Positions 1-9,719 are shown, counted from the stretch's first letter. The stretch: DNA of 64,000 bases from Alishewanella longhuensis (GCF_014653435.1 NZ_BNAO01000001.1:1-64000), one strand, 5' to 3'. Notes: a model not told the origin generated them from the sequence alone. Translations and numbers: made by a program.

Positions 1-95
1 TCTTTTTAAAACTCTTCGTCACGTTCGACTCTACTTTTTACTTCACTTCTTGCTTCACTCTGCTTTTCGAGGCTTTCATTAGCGCCCTGAAGCGA

Positions 96-275
96 GGCGG
101 CCATTTTAGTGATTTTAAACTTGCTGTCAAGCGTCTTTTTAAAAGATTTTTGCTCTCACCCGGTTACCGGCTTCACTCTCGTTTAGCGCAGCGCCCCGTG
201 GCATGGCGCGCATTATAGGGCGTTTTAGAATTGGTGCAAGCCTCTTTTTAATAAAAACCTATTATTTTATATCGT
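96..275 (-). promoter_or_regulatory. Tandem rRNA-operon-type promoters (P1 and P2) reading leftward
   Basis: On the minus strand there are two sigma-70 promoters. The upstream one has TTGCAC (234-239), a 16-nt spacer and a perfect TATAAT (212-217), followed by a GC-rich discriminator GCGCGCC. The AT-rich tract at 241-275 behind it looks like an UP element. The second has TTGACA (125-130), a 16-nt spacer, TAAAAT (103-108) and discriminator GGCCGCC. Tandem promoters with UP element and GC-rich discriminator are typical of growth-rate-regulated, stringently controlled rrn operons. In E. coli yrdA is divergent from an rRNA operon, so I infer a 16S gene just left of the window; positions 1-95 would then be its leader. 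The rRNA itself is not seen. Confidence 0.7.
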
Positions 276-347
276 TAGCAGAAAATTTCAGCGAAGTGCA
301 GCTTTTTCCCACGTTTGCTGCATAATATGTCGACACAGGAGGATTAT

Positions 348-881
348 ATGACGTTACGTACTTATAAAGGGATAGCGCCAAAGCTGGGCGCCGGAGTCTA
401 TATTGATGCTTCCAGCGTGTTAGTGGGTGATATCGAATTAGCCGCAGATGTTAGCATCTGGCCTTTAGTAGCCGCTCGCGGCGATGTTAACTATATACGC
501 ATAGGCGCACGAACTAATATACAAGATGGTTCTGTGCTGCACTTATCTCGCCCGAGTAAAGGTAAACCAGCTGGTTCGCCACTTATTATCGGAGAGGACG
601 TTACTGTGGGGCATAAAGTCATGCTACATGGTTGCACGCTAGGGAATAGGATCTTGATTGGTATGGGTGCTATTGTCATGGATGATGTAATAGTAGAAGA
701 CGACGTTATCATCGGTGCCGGTAGTTTGGTGCCGCCAGGTAAAAGATTAGCGAGCGGCTACTTATATGTGGGCAGCCCCGCTAAGCAAGCCAGAGCATTA
801 ACAGAAGCTGAGTTTGCCTTTCTTAAAGAGTCGGCTGTGAATTATGTCCAACTCAAAGATGAGTATCTGGCAGAAGTTTAA
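348..881 (+). CDS. yrdA: Gamma-carbonic-anhydrase-like protein YrdA
   Basis: A 177-aa left-handed beta-helix protein of the gamma-carbonic anhydrase/YrdA family. Hexapeptide-type repeats run through most of the length. The three zinc-ligand histidines of the family are present at about residues 65 (VLHL), 89 (VGHK) and 94 (MLHG). The ATG at 348 is chosen because AGGAGG lies 5-6 nt upstream; an in-frame TTG at 315 has no ribosome binding site. It is divergent from the putative rRNA operon and ends close to the convergent yrdB, the same neighbourhood as in E. coli. The family's physiological substrate is poorly known, so carbonic anhydrase activity is inferred from the metal site only. Confidence 0.9.
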   Translation: MTLRTYKGIAPKLGAGVYIDASSVLVGDIELAADVSIWPLVAARGDVNYIRIGARTNIQDGSVLHLSRPSKGKPAGSPLIIGEDVTVGHKVMLHGCTLGNRILIGMGAIVMDDVIVEDDVIIGAGSLVPPGKRLASGYLYVGSPAKQARALTEAEFAFLKESAVNYVQLKDEYLAEV

Positions 882-1114
882 AGCCAGATCTCACCTTTTC
901 CATTATAGCTATCTGTCGCGATAGCTAACTCTGCTTTATCTTCCCAGGTAAAAGCCTCAGCTTTTACCTGCAATAAGAACTGCTCTGCTTTATCCTGAAC
1001 CGGGAGAGGAATAAAACAATCGACCTTTAACCCCGCTACCAGACAGCTAAAACCGACGGCGTTTCTATCTACAGCGTAGTAAAAGTCGTTATTAAAAATT
1101 AATTGTTGGTTCAT
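878..1114 (-). CDS. yrdB: YrdB-like DUF1488 family protein
   Basis: A 78-aa small soluble protein resembling YrdB (DUF1488), function unknown. It has no signal peptide or membrane segment. The start overlaps the aroE stop by 4 nt (ATGA type), so it is translationally coupled behind aroE, as in E. coli, and its stop overlaps the end of the convergent yrdA by a few bases. The family call rests on size, the conserved N-terminal pattern (hydrophobic, acidic/aromatic FYYAVD stretch) and the aroE-yrdB-yrdA context. Confidence 0.75.
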   Translation of the reverse strand: MNQQLIFNNDFYYAVDRNAVGFSCLVAGLKVDCFIPLPVQDKAEQFLLQVKAEAFTWEDKAELAIATDSYNGKGEIWL

Positions 1115-1926
1115 TGACTAAGCTGCGCCTTTAATTGTGTAAGTACGGGGGTAATGTCTGGCTGTTTACCACGCCAAATAAAAAAGGCTGCTGCAGCTTG
1201 TGCAACTAACATACCCAAACCATCTGCCTGCACAGGTACACCCTGCTCTTTACACCAGCTTAAAAATGCCGTTGGTTTAGCACCATATAGCATGTCATAC
1301 GCCAATTGGCAGTGTCTTAGATGTTTACTGCCAAATTCAGGACGCTCGTTAGTTAAACCTGACGAGGTGGCATTGATCACCAGATGATACGGCTGCTCAG
1401 GAATAGCATCCAGGCTAGCGGCTATTACCGATGCAGGAAAACTGGCAGCGATAGCTTGCGCCTTTTCCACTGTGCGGTTTGCGATAACGATTTTCGCAAC
1501 CCCTGCCTGTAATAGTGGCCCCACGACACCGCGACTTGCGCCACCCGCACCGAGCAATAATATAGCGGCATTAGTAAGTTTTGCTCCAAGGCGCTCAAGA
1601 TCCTGCACCAAGCCAATACCATCAGTGTTATCACCTACTAACTTACCTTCACTATTTATATAAAGAGTATTAACCGCGCCGGCTTGTTGCGCTCGCTCAG
1701 ATAAAATCTCGGCCAGTGCAAAAGCTTGCTCTTTAAACGGCACGGTAACATTAGCGCCTTTGCCACCCTCGCTAACAAAGGTACGCCAGCTGTCGGCAAA
1801 ACCCGCTACCGGTGCTAGAATAGCCTCATAGCTCAATGACTCAGCGGTTTGCAATGCAAACTGCTGATGAATATAAGGGGACTTTGAGTGCCCTATCGGA
1901 TTACCAAACACAGCGTAACGGTCCAC
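1111..1926 (-). CDS. aroE: Shikimate dehydrogenase (NADP+)
   Basis: Catalyses NADPH-dependent reduction of 3-dehydroshikimate to shikimate, the fourth step of chorismate synthesis. The N-terminus [14 protein letters not shown] carries the shikimate-binding serines (about residues 14 and 16). NVTVPFK supplies the catalytic lysine and NTDG the catalytic aspartate; the NADP site is [12 protein letters not shown] choose a GTG start at 1926 (271 aa, E. coli 272), which puts YAVFGNP at the family position with AAGG upstream; an open frame runs 20 codons further but adds hydrophobic residues absent from the family. It starts only 28 bp from the divergent globin gene and overlaps yrdB downstream. Confidence 0.95.
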   Translation of the reverse strand: MDRYAVFGNPIGHSKSPYIHQQFALQTAESLSYEAILAPVAGFADSWRTFVSEGGKGANVTVPFKEQAFALAEILSERAQQAGAVNTLYINSEGKLVGDNTDGIGLVQDLERLGAKLTNAAILLLGAGGASRGVVGPLLQAGVAKIVIANRTVEKAQAIAASFPASVIAASLDAIPEQPYHLVINATSSGLTNERPEFGSKHLRHCQLAYDMLYGAKPTAFLSWCKEQGVPVQADGLGMLVAQAAAAFFIWRGKQPDITPVLTQLKAQLSQ

Positions 1927-1954
1927 AATAATGCCTTTTAAGAAGTTAGTGCAG

Positions 1955-2377
1955 ATGATTTTTAATAAAAGTACCACAAATAGCAAGGCACATCCGACAC
2001 CAGAACAGACGCCCTATCAATTGATGGGCGGCGAAACGGCGGTAAGAGCCCTTGCCAATCGGTTTTACGATATTATGGAAACCGCGCCAGAAGCGAAAGC
2101 GCTGTATGCTATTCACCCTCTGCCTTTAGATGCTATTCGACAAAAATTCTTCGAGTTTTTATCCGGTTGGCTAGGTGGCCCTGCGTTATTTGAAGAAAAA
2201 TATGGTCATCCCAGATTACGGGCTCGACACATGCCTTTTACCGTGAATGAACAACTACGCGATGAGTGGATGTTTTGTATGAATAAGGCGCTGGATGAAG
2301 TCGTAACAGATAAGCTGCTACGGGAAGGCATTCGCCAGTCGATTGGGCAACTGGCGAGCCATATGATTAACTGTTAA
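1955..2377 (+). CDS. Group II truncated haemoglobin
   Basis: A 140-aa 2/2 globin of the TrHbII family, which binds O2 or NO at a b-type haem. Visible markers are the B10 tyrosine in NRFYDIM (about residue 38), the proximal F8 histidine in the signature RHMPF (about residue 92) and the G8 tryptophan in RDEWMF (about residue 105). A GG-containing N-terminal motif ([10 protein letters not shown]) is also typical. The start is uncertain: ATG at 1955 (weak AGAAG behind it) or ATG at 1931 (no ribosome binding site); the first 25 residues are variable either way. It is divergent from aroE and its stop overlaps hemF by 4 bp, tail to tail. A role in O2/NO handling is inferred from the family. Confidence 0.88.
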   Translation: MIFNKSTTNSKAHPTPEQTPYQLMGGETAVRALANRFYDIMETAPEAKALYAIHPLPLDAIRQKFFEFLSGWLGGPALFEEKYGHPRLRARHMPFTVNEQLRDEWMFCMNKALDEVVTDKLLREGIRQSIGQLASHMINC

Positions 2378-3303
2378 TCGGCTTGCTGTAACAGCCAGTC
2401 TTGCGGTTTTAGATAACGCTCGTATAGGAGCGCTTCAGCACTGCCCGGCTCGGGTTGATAACCATACTGCCAGCGCACCAATGGCGGCATCGACATGAGA
2501 ATGGACTCAGTACGACCGCCACTTTGTAAGCCAAACAGGGTGCCACGGTCATACACCAAGTTAAACTCGACATAACGCCCACGGCGATATAACTGAAATT
2601 GTCGCTCGCGCTCGCCGTAGGGCATGTCTTTGCGTTTAGCTACTATAGGTAAATAAGCCTGGCAAAAGGCCTCACCCACCGCTCGCATTAACGCAAAGCT
2701 TTGCTCAAAACCTGGCGCATTTAAATCATCAAAAAATAAACCACCTACACCACGGGTTTCATTGCGGTGTTTTAAATAGAAATAGTCGTCACACCATTTT
2801 TTATAGTGTGGATAGTACTCCGCACCAAAAGGCTCAACCGCATCCTTTGCGGTTTGATGCCAATGAATGACATCTTCTTCAAACGGGTAGAATGGCGTTA
2901 AGTCAAAACCACCACCAAACCACCATACGGGAGCTTCACCTTCTTTTTCAGCAATAAAAAAACGGACATTGGCATGGGTGGTCGGCAAATACGGGTTATG
3001 CGGATGAATCACCAGCGATACACCGCACGCATTAAAGTTACGCCCAGCTAATTCGGGGCGATGAGCGGTAGCAGACGCGGGCATTTGCGCACCATAGACA
3101 TGAGAGTAATTTACCCCCGCCTGTTCAAATACGCTGCCTGCAGTCAAAACTCTACTACGGCCACCACCGCCTTCCGCCCGTTGCCAGGCATCTTCTACAA
3201 AGTGTGCGCCACCATCAGCTTGCTCTAACTGCTGGCAAATACTGTCCTGCAATGCCATAAGAAAGGCTTGCACCTGCTGCAATTGTTCTGAATGCTTTGC
3301 CAT
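2374..3303 (-). CDS. hemF: Aerobic coproporphyrinogen-III oxidase
   Basis: Oxygen-dependent decarboxylation of coproporphyrinogen III to protoporphyrinogen IX in haem synthesis. The protein is 309 aa (E. coli 299). The family signature [16 protein letters not shown] and the following [16 protein letters not shown] and [11 protein letters not shown] segments hold the catalytic and substrate-binding residues, and the C-terminal YLKPQDWL tail is typical. AGGAG sits 6 nt before the ATG. It follows tsaC with a 1-nt gap, so the two are cotranscribed. Its convergent neighbour is a haem protein (truncated globin), a suggestive pairing but not proof of a link. Confidence 0.96.
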   Translation of the reverse strand: MAKHSEQLQQVQAFLMALQDSICQQLEQADGGAHFVEDAWQRAEGGGGRSRVLTAGSVFEQAGVNYSHVYGAQMPASATAHRPELAGRNFNACGVSLVIHPHNPYLPTTHANVRFFIAEKEGEAPVWWFGGGFDLTPFYPFEEDVIHWHQTAKDAVEPFGAEYYPHYKKWCDDYFYLKHRNETRGVGGLFFDDLNAPGFEQSFALMRAVGEAFCQAYLPIVAKRKDMPYGERERQFQLYRRGRYVEFNLVYDRGTLFGLQSGGRTESILMSMPPLVRWQYGYQPEPGSAEALLYERYLKPQDWLLQQAD

Positions 3304-3304
3304 C

Positions 3305-3859
3305 TTAACTCCTGAGTATTTCGCCGCTCACACCATCACGAATTTGACTGGGCTGAGAGGCGCCGCCTAAAGCGCCTTCAACTATCACAGCTACCTTAAG
3401 GCCGATGCTGGTTAACAGTTGCTGATAATCGGTAATGGCAGGCTCACCGGCCAAATTAGCACTGGTGGAGACCATAGGTTTGCCATAAACCTGGCAAAGT
3501 TGCTGCACTAAAGGATGCGCGCTTACCCGCACCGCTATCGTCTCGAATTTACCGGTGATCCAAGCCGGTGCGCCAGCACTGGCAGGCAAAACCCAACTGA
3601 TATGCCCTGGCCAACTGGAAAAAATCTGGTAACGGCGCTCTAACGGGATCGCCTTATCATTTATATAGGGCAATAATTGTGAATACGTAGCCGCCACCAA
3701 GATTAAGCCCTTTTCTAGAGGGCGCCGCTTAATAGCAAGCAACTTTAATACTGCTTGCTCATTGTCGGGGTCACAACCTAAGCCATATACGGCTTCTGTG
3801 GGATAAGCAATAACCTCACCAGCATTGAGCTGCTCAATTGCGTTTGCTATGGATGTCAT
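3305..3859 (-). CDS. tsaC: Threonylcarbamoyl-AMP synthase TsaC
   Basis: Makes threonylcarbamoyl-AMP from threonine, bicarbonate and ATP for the universal t6A37 modification of ANN-decoding tRNAs. The 184-aa single YrdC domain has the N-terminal [12 protein letters not shown] motif, the [10 protein letters not shown] substrate/ATP-binding segment and the [10 protein letters not shown] motif. The length matches the short TsaC form, not the longer Sua5. AGGAAA precedes the ATG. It is the first gene of a leftward tsaC-hemF unit; in E. coli tsaC lies in the same yrdD-tsaC-aroE region. Confidence 0.95.
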   Translation of the reverse strand: MTSIANAIEQLNAGEVIAYPTEAVYGLGCDPDNEQAVLKLLAIKRRPLEKGLILVAATYSQLLPYINDKAIPLERRYQIFSSWPGHISWVLPASAGAPAWITGKFETIAVRVSAHPLVQQLCQVYGKPMVSTSANLAGEPAITDYQQLLTSIGLKVAVIVEGALGGASQPSQIRDGVSGEILRS

Positions 3860-3893
3860 TTTTTCCTATCCGTCGTCTTTGTGTTAATGACTA

Positions 3894-3926
3894 AACGTTT
3901 ATTCATAACCCGATGAGCGTTATAAT
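3894..3926 (+). promoter_or_regulatory. purEK promoter with possible PurR operator core
   Basis: A perfect -10 TATAAT (3921-3926) lies 17 nt from a weak -35 TTTATT (3898-3903), about 47 nt before the purE start. The palindrome AAACGTTT at 3894-3901 overlaps the -35 and equals the core of the gammaproteobacterial PurR box, but the outer bases do not match. The promoter is likely; the operator assignment is tentative. Confidence 0.45.
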
Positions 3927-3972
3927 AACCCTTTAAACCCTCGACTTCATCAAGTTCACAAAGGAAACCACT

Positions 3973-4464
3973 ATGCAGGTTGGTATTATCATGGGTTCAA
4001 CGTCAGATTGGCCTACCATGAAACATGCAGCAGATATGCTGGACCGTTTTGGCATTGCCTATGAAACAAAAGTGGTTTCTGCTCACCGCACCCCACAACT
4101 TTTAGCTGATTATGCCTCAGCGGCCGCCTCTCGTGGTTTAAAAGTTATTATTGCCGGTGCCGGAGGTGCAGCTCACCTGCCAGGTATGGCCGCCGCTTTT
4201 ACTAGCCTACCTGTATTGGGCGTTCCGGTACAATCTAAGGCGTTAAAAGGATTGGACTCGCTCCTCTCTATCGTCCAAATGCCTAAAGGTGTTGCAGTAG
4301 GCACCTTAGCTATTGGTGACGCCGGAGCAGCTAATGCCGGCTTATTAGCAGCACAAATTTTGGCGACCAGTAATGCAGACTTATTGACGAAAATTGATGC
4401 GTTTCGTGCTACTCAAACTGAAACAGTCTTAAGTCAGCCCGATCCATCACAGGTAACGCTATGA
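3973..4464 (+). CDS. purE: N5-carboxyaminoimidazole ribonucleotide mutase
   Basis: Converts N5-CAIR to CAIR in de novo purine synthesis, class I PurE. The 163-aa protein carries GSTSDWPTM near the N-terminus, the catalytic SAHRTP loop, the GGAAHLPGM motif and [20 protein letters not shown], all hallmark segments of PurE. AAAGGAAA precedes the ATG. It overlaps purK by 4 nt (ATGA), the standard purEK arrangement in which PurK makes the unstable N5-CAIR that PurE uses. Confidence 0.97.
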   Translation: MQVGIIMGSTSDWPTMKHAADMLDRFGIAYETKVVSAHRTPQLLADYASAAASRGLKVIIAGAGGAAHLPGMAAAFTSLPVLGVPVQSKALKGLDSLLSIVQMPKGVAVGTLAIGDAGAANAGLLAAQILATSNADLLTKIDAFRATQTETVLSQPDPSQVTL

Positions 4465-5591
4465 ATGTATTAGTTCTCGGTGCCGGACAACTGGCCAGAA
4501 TGATGGCGCTGGCTGGTGCACCACTTAATATCAATATCAGTGCCTATGATGTCAATACTGACACTATTGTGCATCCATTAACCCAAGCACAACTCGGCAG
4601 TGGTTTGGCACAGGCACTGGCAGCGGCCGATGTGGTAACCGCTGAGTTTGAACATATTCCTTTGCCTGTATTAGAACAATGTCAGCAAAGCGGTAAGTTT
4701 TTACCGGGTGCCGAGGCCATAAAAGCTGGTGGTGATCGACGCTTAGAAAAGGCATTGTTACAAAGCGCCGGTGTAGCCAGCGCTGCTTATCGCATTATTA
4801 ACTCAGAAACCGATTTTAACACTGCCATTGCAGAGCTCGGCTTACCCTTAGTGTTTAAAAGCGCTCTGGCTGGCTACGATGGCAAAGGCCAGTGGCGTTT
4901 AAAATCGGCAGACGATGCCAAAGCGGTTTGGCAACAAATGGCCGCTTTCTTAGCTACCGATAGTAAGCAGGCAATTGTCGCTGAACAATTTATTCGCTTT
5001 GAGCGCGAAGTTTCTTTAGTGGGCGCACGCAGCAGTAATGGTGAAGTCAAAGTTTACCCGCTGACTGAAAACCATCATGTCAATGGCGTACTTAGCGTCT
5101 CTTTGGCTCGGCCAGTTACTCAGGCATTACAATTACAAGCGGAAAAAATGTTTACTGCGGTAGCAAATAGCCTGAACTATGTTGGCGTGCTGGCAATTGA
5201 ATATTTTGAGGTTCAAGGCACTCTGCTGGTTAATGAGATCGCGCCAAGAGTGCATAACTCGGGCCATTGGACGCAACAAGGAGCCGACTGCTGTCAGTTT
5301 GCTAATCATTTACGGGCAGTCTGTGGTTTACCTTTAGGTAGCACGGCGTTAGTTAGGCCTACCTTGATGGTAAATATTTTAGGCGAAGATGCCATACCCG
5401 CATCCATCCTTACGCTGCCAGCTTTAGGGTTGCATTGGTACGGAAAAACCAAAAGAGCCGGTCGCAAAATGGGGCATATCAACTTGTCAGCAAATAGCAG
5501 CGCAGAGCTTAAAGCTGTGTTTGCGAAGTTGATTGATCAACTGCCAGCTACTGCCTTTCCTGAATTGGAGCAAATGCTAGAACGCATTTAA
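4461..5591 (+). CDS. purK: N5-carboxyaminoimidazole ribonucleotide synthase
   Basis: ATP-dependent carboxylation of AIR to N5-CAIR. A 376-aa ATP-grasp protein: an N-terminal GAGQLARM nucleotide-fold loop, [14 protein letters not shown] in the ATP-grasp lysine/glycine-rich region, [11 protein letters not shown], and the metal-binding [15 protein letters not shown] near residue 255. It is second in the purEK operon. A hairpin at 5618-5640 follows but lacks a strong U-tract. Confidence 0.96.
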   Translation: MNVLVLGAGQLARMMALAGAPLNINISAYDVNTDTIVHPLTQAQLGSGLAQALAAADVVTAEFEHIPLPVLEQCQQSGKFLPGAEAIKAGGDRRLEKALLQSAGVASAAYRIINSETDFNTAIAELGLPLVFKSALAGYDGKGQWRLKSADDAKAVWQQMAAFLATDSKQAIVAEQFIRFEREVSLVGARSSNGEVKVYPLTENHHVNGVLSVSLARPVTQALQLQAEKMFTAVANSLNYVGVLAIEYFEVQGTLLVNEIAPRVHNSGHWTQQGADCCQFANHLRAVCGLPLGSTALVRPTLMVNILGEDAIPASILTLPALGLHWYGKTKRAGRKMGHINLSANSSAELKAVFAKLIDQLPATAFPELEQMLERI

Positions 5592-5617
5592 GCACAACCT
5601 AAGTATAACCAGATGAG

Positions 5618-5640
5618 GATGCAGCAAAGGCTGTTGCATC
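5618..5640 (+). terminator. Hairpin after purK
   Basis: GATGCAGCA pairs with TGTTGCATC (9 bp with one G-U) around a 5-nt loop, 27 nt after purK. The following bases are only mildly T-rich, so this may be a weak or factor-assisted terminator between convergent purK and yrdD. Confidence 0.35.
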
Positions 5641-5657
5641 TTCAAGCTCAATAAGCG

Positions 5658-6203
5658 TCAGTCGGCTACTATCGTTGCCGACTGTTTACGCTGACACGCC
5701 TTAGCCGCACAGTATAATCCCGACTTTTTCTGCACTAATAACGGAAAAGCACAGTGTTCGCATGTGCCCGCTACCGGCGTATCATTTAATAAGAACTTAC
5801 AATCTGGATATTTATCACAACCCCAGAAGGTTTTACCGTACTTACTCAAACGCTCAGTAAGTTGACCCGTTTTACATTTAGGGCATTTAACCGTATTAAC
5901 AGATTCAGGCTCATCATGCACAATAAAATGACACGCCGGATAATTAGTACAGCCAATAAACATACCGTAGCGACCATTCTTTACTGCCAGTGGTGCAGTA
6001 CACTCTGGACAAGGTTCCTGCTCTAACACTTTAACTATGGTATTTTCGTGCTGGTGTAGCGCTTTAATATACTGGCACTTAGGATAAGCACTGCAACCTA
6101 AAAAAGGGCCGTTTTTGCCAGAGCGAATAACCAAAGGCTGCTGGCACAACGGACATGGCTCAGTCTGTGGTGCCAGCGAGAATAAGGGTGAATGGTCTGT
6201 CAT
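5658..6203 (-). CDS. yrdD: Topoisomerase-type C4 zinc-finger protein (YrdD-like)
   Basis: A 181-aa protein built from four consecutive topoisomerase I-type C4 zinc ribbons with no topoisomerase catalytic domain. The cysteine pairs are CPLC...CSAYPKC, CPEC...CTNYPAC, CPKC...CDKYPDC and CEHC...CAAKAC; the aromatic/glycine pattern (GPFLGC, GMFIGC, KTFWGC) is the fold signature. It is predicted to bind single-stranded DNA or RNA. Length and position upstream of smg-dprA match E. coli YrdD. The 80-bp inverted-repeat element lies just upstream and its end supplies a TATAAT reading toward this gene. Confidence 0.88.
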   Translation of the reverse strand: MTDHSPLFSLAPQTEPCPLCQQPLVIRSGKNGPFLGCSAYPKCQYIKALHQHENTIVKVLEQEPCPECTAPLAVKNGRYGMFIGCTNYPACHFIVHDEPESVNTVKCPKCKTGQLTERLSKYGKTFWGCDKYPDCKFLLNDTPVAGTCEHCAFPLLVQKKSGLYCAAKACQRKQSATIVAD

Positions 6204-6226
6204 AACAGCTTTATTACCTTTGCTTA

Positions 6227-6306
6227 ATTATACCCGTCATCATTGCAGGTGGAGCGAATTTACTTCCCAGTCGCCCACCTGAGAACACAATGATTTCGGG
6301 TATAAT
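6227..6306. mobile_element. 80-bp palindromic MITE/ERIC-like element
   Basis: The ends are perfect 10-bp terminal inverted repeats, ATTATACCCG (6227-6236) and CGGGTATAAT (6297-6306). Inside, ATCATTG pairs with CAATGAT, and AGGTGG (6248-6253) with CCACCT (6275-6280). The whole unit therefore folds into one long interrupted hairpin. The TATACCCG termini and internal CAGGTG resemble short intergenic repeats known from enterobacteria. No second copy is seen here, so its repeat status is inferred from structure. It lies between yrdD and smg. Confidence 0.6.
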
Positions 6307-6388
6307 GCGGTTAGTTTGTACTAAAATCTAAGCGCAAATTTTTAAGCGTATGCAATATAGACTCAGGTTTACCAAAGTATACACACTA

Positions 6389-6862
6389 CTAATGCAGTGG
6401 ACCTTCGGGTTCATCAAACAGCAGATCTTCCATTTGGGCGTAGGCGTTTTCACGACCAGGTACATTAAACAATACCATTAGCACCACCCACTTTAAATCT
6501 TCCAGACTGATGCTATTACTATCTAAATCCATCACACGATCGATAACCATCTCACGTGTAGTGGCGTCAAGCACATTGATCTGCTCCAGAAACATCAGGA
6601 AGCCCTGACCTTCAGTATCAATTTTCCGGTATTCTTCTAGAGTAAGAATGCGGGTAGCATTGCTGGTTGCTTTGGATAAATAGGGTTTAGTTTGATTTTC
6701 CTGTAACGCAGATAAACGGTCTAACCATTTAAGCGCACGGAAGATGTCATTATCATGAAAACCCGCTTTGCTTAACTCTTTAGTTAAGTCAGCATGGTTA
6801 ACGTAAATATCAGCTTCATTGTGAATATAGTTTTCGAACAGATAAACGAGGATATCAAACAT
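6389..6862 (-). CDS. smg: Smg family protein (DUF494)
   Basis: A 157-aa acidic cytoplasmic protein of the Smg/DUF494 family, beginning [20 protein letters not shown], a signature of the family, and containing the conserved ALKWLDRL and [14 protein letters not shown] segments. No biochemical function is established. It starts 2 nt after the dprA stop with GGAG upstream, forming the classical dprA-smg unit. Confidence 0.9.
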   Translation of the reverse strand: MFDILVYLFENYIHNEADIYVNHADLTKELSKAGFHDNDIFRALKWLDRLSALQENQTKPYLSKATSNATRILTLEEYRKIDTEGQGFLMFLEQINVLDATTREMVIDRVMDLDSNSISLEDLKWVVLMVLFNVPGRENAYAQMEDLLFDEPEGPLH

Positions 6863-6864
6863 AA

Positions 6865-7947
6865 TCAGGTACTCCTCACTATAATGTAACCACCGGGTAC
6901 TGCTGCCACCTTACCTGCTAGTTCTAGCTCTAGTAAGGCAATGGATACGTCTGTCACTGTTATGCCAACCCTCTCAGCTAATAAATCTGCTGGTATCGGC
7001 TGTTCATCTAAGTTATCTAACAACTGCTTACTGCACAAGTCTAATGTAATATTTTTTTCCGACTGATTTAACAGGCCATTATCCACAAATAGCGCTCGCT
7101 CTTCCAAGATATCGGCCACGCTGGTAACAAGTTTAGCCCCTTGTTGGATCAGGTAATGACAACCTGCGGCCTGAGGATTATAAAAGGCCCCCGCTACCGC
7201 AAACACCTCTCTATTGTAATCAACTGCCAGCTGCGCACTAATGAGTGAGCCACTTTTTAAAGCCGCTTCAACTACCACTGTCCCAATACTTAGACCTACT
7301 ACTATACGGTTTCGTTGCGGAAAAAATTCAGCTCGGGCCCGAATATTTGGAAAATATTCAGAAACAAGTGCTCCGGCTTGCACAATATCAGCGGCTAATC
7401 TTTTATTGCTGCTGGGGTATACCTGCCGTAAACCATGCCCTAACACCGCTAACGTCTTTCCACCCGCCTGCAGCGCACCCTGATGGCACTCACTATCAAT
7501 GCCCCGCGCCATACCACTCGTGACCAGGATACCGGTCTGGGTTAACTCTGCGGCTAACTGTCTGGCAACCTTACGCCCTGTAGGTGAAGGCGATCGACTC
7601 CCCACCATCGCCATCTGTGGTTGGCATAATAGCTCGGCAGCGCCTTTAACAAATAGTACCAAGGGTGGCTGACGGGTTTCTTTTAATAGCGGTGGGTAAA
7701 GTTGATGGTCAAAAGGAATAATATGATGGTCTGGCGCTTCGGCTTGCCACTGTAGTGCTTGGTCAACCCAACTTGAAGCCTCATAACAAAGTAATTGAGC
7801 TTGTCGTTGGGTAAAACCAATTTGCTGTAACGTACTGGCAGGTAAAGCGACCAGCTCAGCCAAACTCATATGCTCACTTAGCTGCAGGTACCGCTGGCCA
7901 CCAAGACCAACACTCGCTATAGCGAGCCAGTTGTGCAACGTATCCAT
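6865..7947 (-). CDS. dprA: DNA-processing protein DprA/Smf
   Basis: A 360-aa DprA protein: single-stranded DNA binding and RecA loading during natural transformation, although the gene is also conserved in bacteria not known to be transformable. The Rossmann-like core has [32 protein letters not shown] and the [17 protein letters not shown] segment, followed by the [11 protein letters not shown] motif. The C-terminal 60 residues form a winged-helix-like domain. GGAG lies upstream of the ATG. It sits between the LysM protein and smg, all leftward. Confidence 0.95.
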   Translation of the reverse strand: MDTLHNWLAIASVGLGGQRYLQLSEHMSLAELVALPASTLQQIGFTQRQAQLLCYEASSWVDQALQWQAEAPDHHIIPFDHQLYPPLLKETRQPPLVLFVKGAAELLCQPQMAMVGSRSPSPTGRKVARQLAAELTQTGILVTSGMARGIDSECHQGALQAGGKTLAVLGHGLRQVYPSSNKRLAADIVQAGALVSEYFPNIRARAEFFPQRNRIVVGLSIGTVVVEAALKSGSLISAQLAVDYNREVFAVAGAFYNPQAAGCHYLIQQGAKLVTSVADILEERALFVDNGLLNQSEKNITLDLCSKQLLDNLDEQPIPADLLAERVGITVTDVSIALLELELAGKVAAVPGGYIIVRST

Positions 7948-7971
7948 AGCACACTAGCTCCATGTTAACGG

Positions 7972-9078
7972 CTATAAATTACCGATATAGTCTCCAACCC
8001 TTATTGGGCGTGAAGTCTGGGTAACAATAGCAAAACTGACTTTTTCAGAGACTTTAAATACCATTAACTCACCCACTTTTTCCTGCGGCATCGTTATGGC
8101 ATCGCCGCCAAAATCACGCATTACCTTTTGTAATTTTGTGGCATCTTCTAAATATACCGGACCATTACGACCATCGACTACAGCGGGCGACTGGCGATAG
8201 ATGGCGAGCACATGACCTGGATTTAATTCTTGTTCTCCGCGATTTAAAACAACAATGTCCATTTTCGCAAATTCTCGCAAATCCGAGGTAGTAGCAATAA
8301 TACGCCCCTCTACCGGTTGCTCCGGTTTAGTCATTAAAAAATGAGCAGGTAGTAATTGATTGTCATAGGCTGGGATAACCCTATCACCTTGTCTAATTTC
8401 CCGGATCACACTAAGCACTTTTAAGGAAGCAGGTACCAGCTGGGTATCTGCGGTTGCAGCCTGCCCACTGCGAAACGCTCTGGCGCTGGCAATCAACTTG
8501 GTTTCAAAACCAAGGGTCTCGCCGCTCTCAGGATCCACATAAGGACGCCCTTGCCGATAGATTGCATAACCAGCGCCCTCTTGTAACTGGCTATTTACGT
8601 ACAAAGTATGGGTTTCGGCTGCACTCTTCGAAGCGGTATCACTGCCCAGAATATAAGGCAGAGCATCAATTTGAGCTTGTGATAAAGCCTGTTCATAAGT
8701 TAAGAAGGGTCTAATAATGCCCAGTGGTAAGGTGGTAATCGCATCAGGCGCTTTATGATTAGTGCGACTTTGCGGTGATAAACGAACAATACGTTTATTT
8801 ATTGCCAAGCGCGGACGCCCTTCGCTATCGTAAGTCAAAGACAATACATCACCTGGGTAAATCAGATGCGGATTCTCAACTTGTGGATTAACTTGCCACA
8901 GCTCAGGCCATAGCCAAGGATGTTCCAGATAAAGCCCGGAAATATCCCATAACGTGTCTCCGGGTTTCACTATATAGGTTGCCGGCGCATTCGGGCGTAG
9001 TTTTAACACGTCTGCAAAAACCGAGGTAGTAAACAAACATAGTGAGGCCGCCAGTATCAATATCGTTTTTTTCAGCAT
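7972..9078 (-). CDS. Exported LysM-domain protein
   Basis: A 368-aa protein with a Sec signal peptide (about residues 1-22, ending SVFA) and an N-terminal LysM domain (YIVKPGDTLWDISG... to about residue 82), which binds peptidoglycan. The remaining roughly 280 residues lack a recognisable catalytic motif. AAAGGA precedes the ATG. A LysM gene divergent from def and upstream of dprA is common in gammaproteobacteria. A role in the envelope is inferred; no hydrolase residues were identified. Confidence 0.88.
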   Translation of the reverse strand: MLKKTILILAASLCLFTTSVFADVLKLRPNAPATYIVKPGDTLWDISGLYLEHPWLWPELWQVNPQVENPHLIYPGDVLSLTYDSEGRPRLAINKRIVRLSPQSRTNHKAPDAITTLPLGIIRPFLTYEQALSQAQIDALPYILGSDTASKSAAETHTLYVNSQLQEGAGYAIYRQGRPYVDPESGETLGFETKLIASARAFRSGQAATADTQLVPASLKVLSVIREIRQGDRVIPAYDNQLLPAHFLMTKPEQPVEGRIIATTSDLREFAKMDIVVLNRGEQELNPGHVLAIYRQSPAVVDGRNGPVYLEDATKLQKVMRDFGGDAITMPQEKVGELMVFKVSEKVSFAIVTQTSRPIRVGDYIGNL

Positions 9079-9203
9079 GCCAGCATCCTTTAAACCTATA
9101 CTCTTTTGTAATTATTACATACTAAGCTGTTATTGCTGCGTAATAATGGCTAAAATTAAAACATACCACAGCGAACTAATTAAAGCATACTTTTGTAGGT
9201 GTT

Positions 9204-9719
9204 ATGACAGTTTTAAAAGTTTTACATTATCCCGATGAGCGCTTGCGCACTATCGCCAAGCCAGTACCCGCAGTAACACCAGAAATAAAGCAACTGGTGA
9301 ATGATATGCTCGATACGATGTACGATGAAAACGGCATCGGCTTAGCAGCCACGCAAGTTAATGTCCATCTACGCGTCGTGGTTATTGACCTATCAGACGA
9401 CCGCAATAACCCCTTGGTGTTAATTAACCCAGAGATTATCGCACATGATGGCGAAACCAGCTACGAAGAGGGCTGTTTGTCTGTTCCTCAGAACTACGCG
9501 TCGGTATCACGGGCAAAAAATGTCACGGTAAAAGCCCAAGATCAAGATGGCAACTGGTTCGAATTGAACGCCGACGGTCTATTAGCTATCTGTCTACAAC
9601 ATGAGTTAGACCATTTAATTGGTAAACTCTTTATCGATTATTTATCGCCATTAAAACGCGACAGAATTCGCAAAAAATTAGAAAAAGAAGCCAAACTGGC
9701 AGAGCGCCACGCGCTATAA
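9204..9719 (+). CDS. def: Peptide deformylase
   Basis: Removes the formyl group from N-terminal Met of nascent proteins. A 171-aa metalloprotease with all three motifs: GIGLAATQV (about 46-54), EEGCLSVP with the metal-ligand Cys, and QHELDHL with the two metal-ligand His and catalytic Glu. It is the first gene of def-fmt-rsmB-trkA, divergent from the LysM gene. Fmt adds the group that Def removes, explaining the conserved pairing. Confidence 0.97.
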   Translation: MTVLKVLHYPDERLRTIAKPVPAVTPEIKQLVNDMLDTMYDENGIGLAATQVNVHLRVVVIDLSDDRNNPLVLINPEIIAHDGETSYEEGCLSVPQNYASVSRAKNVTVKAQDQDGNWFELNADGLLAICLQHELDHLIGKLFIDYLSPLKRDRIRKKLEKEAKLAERHAL

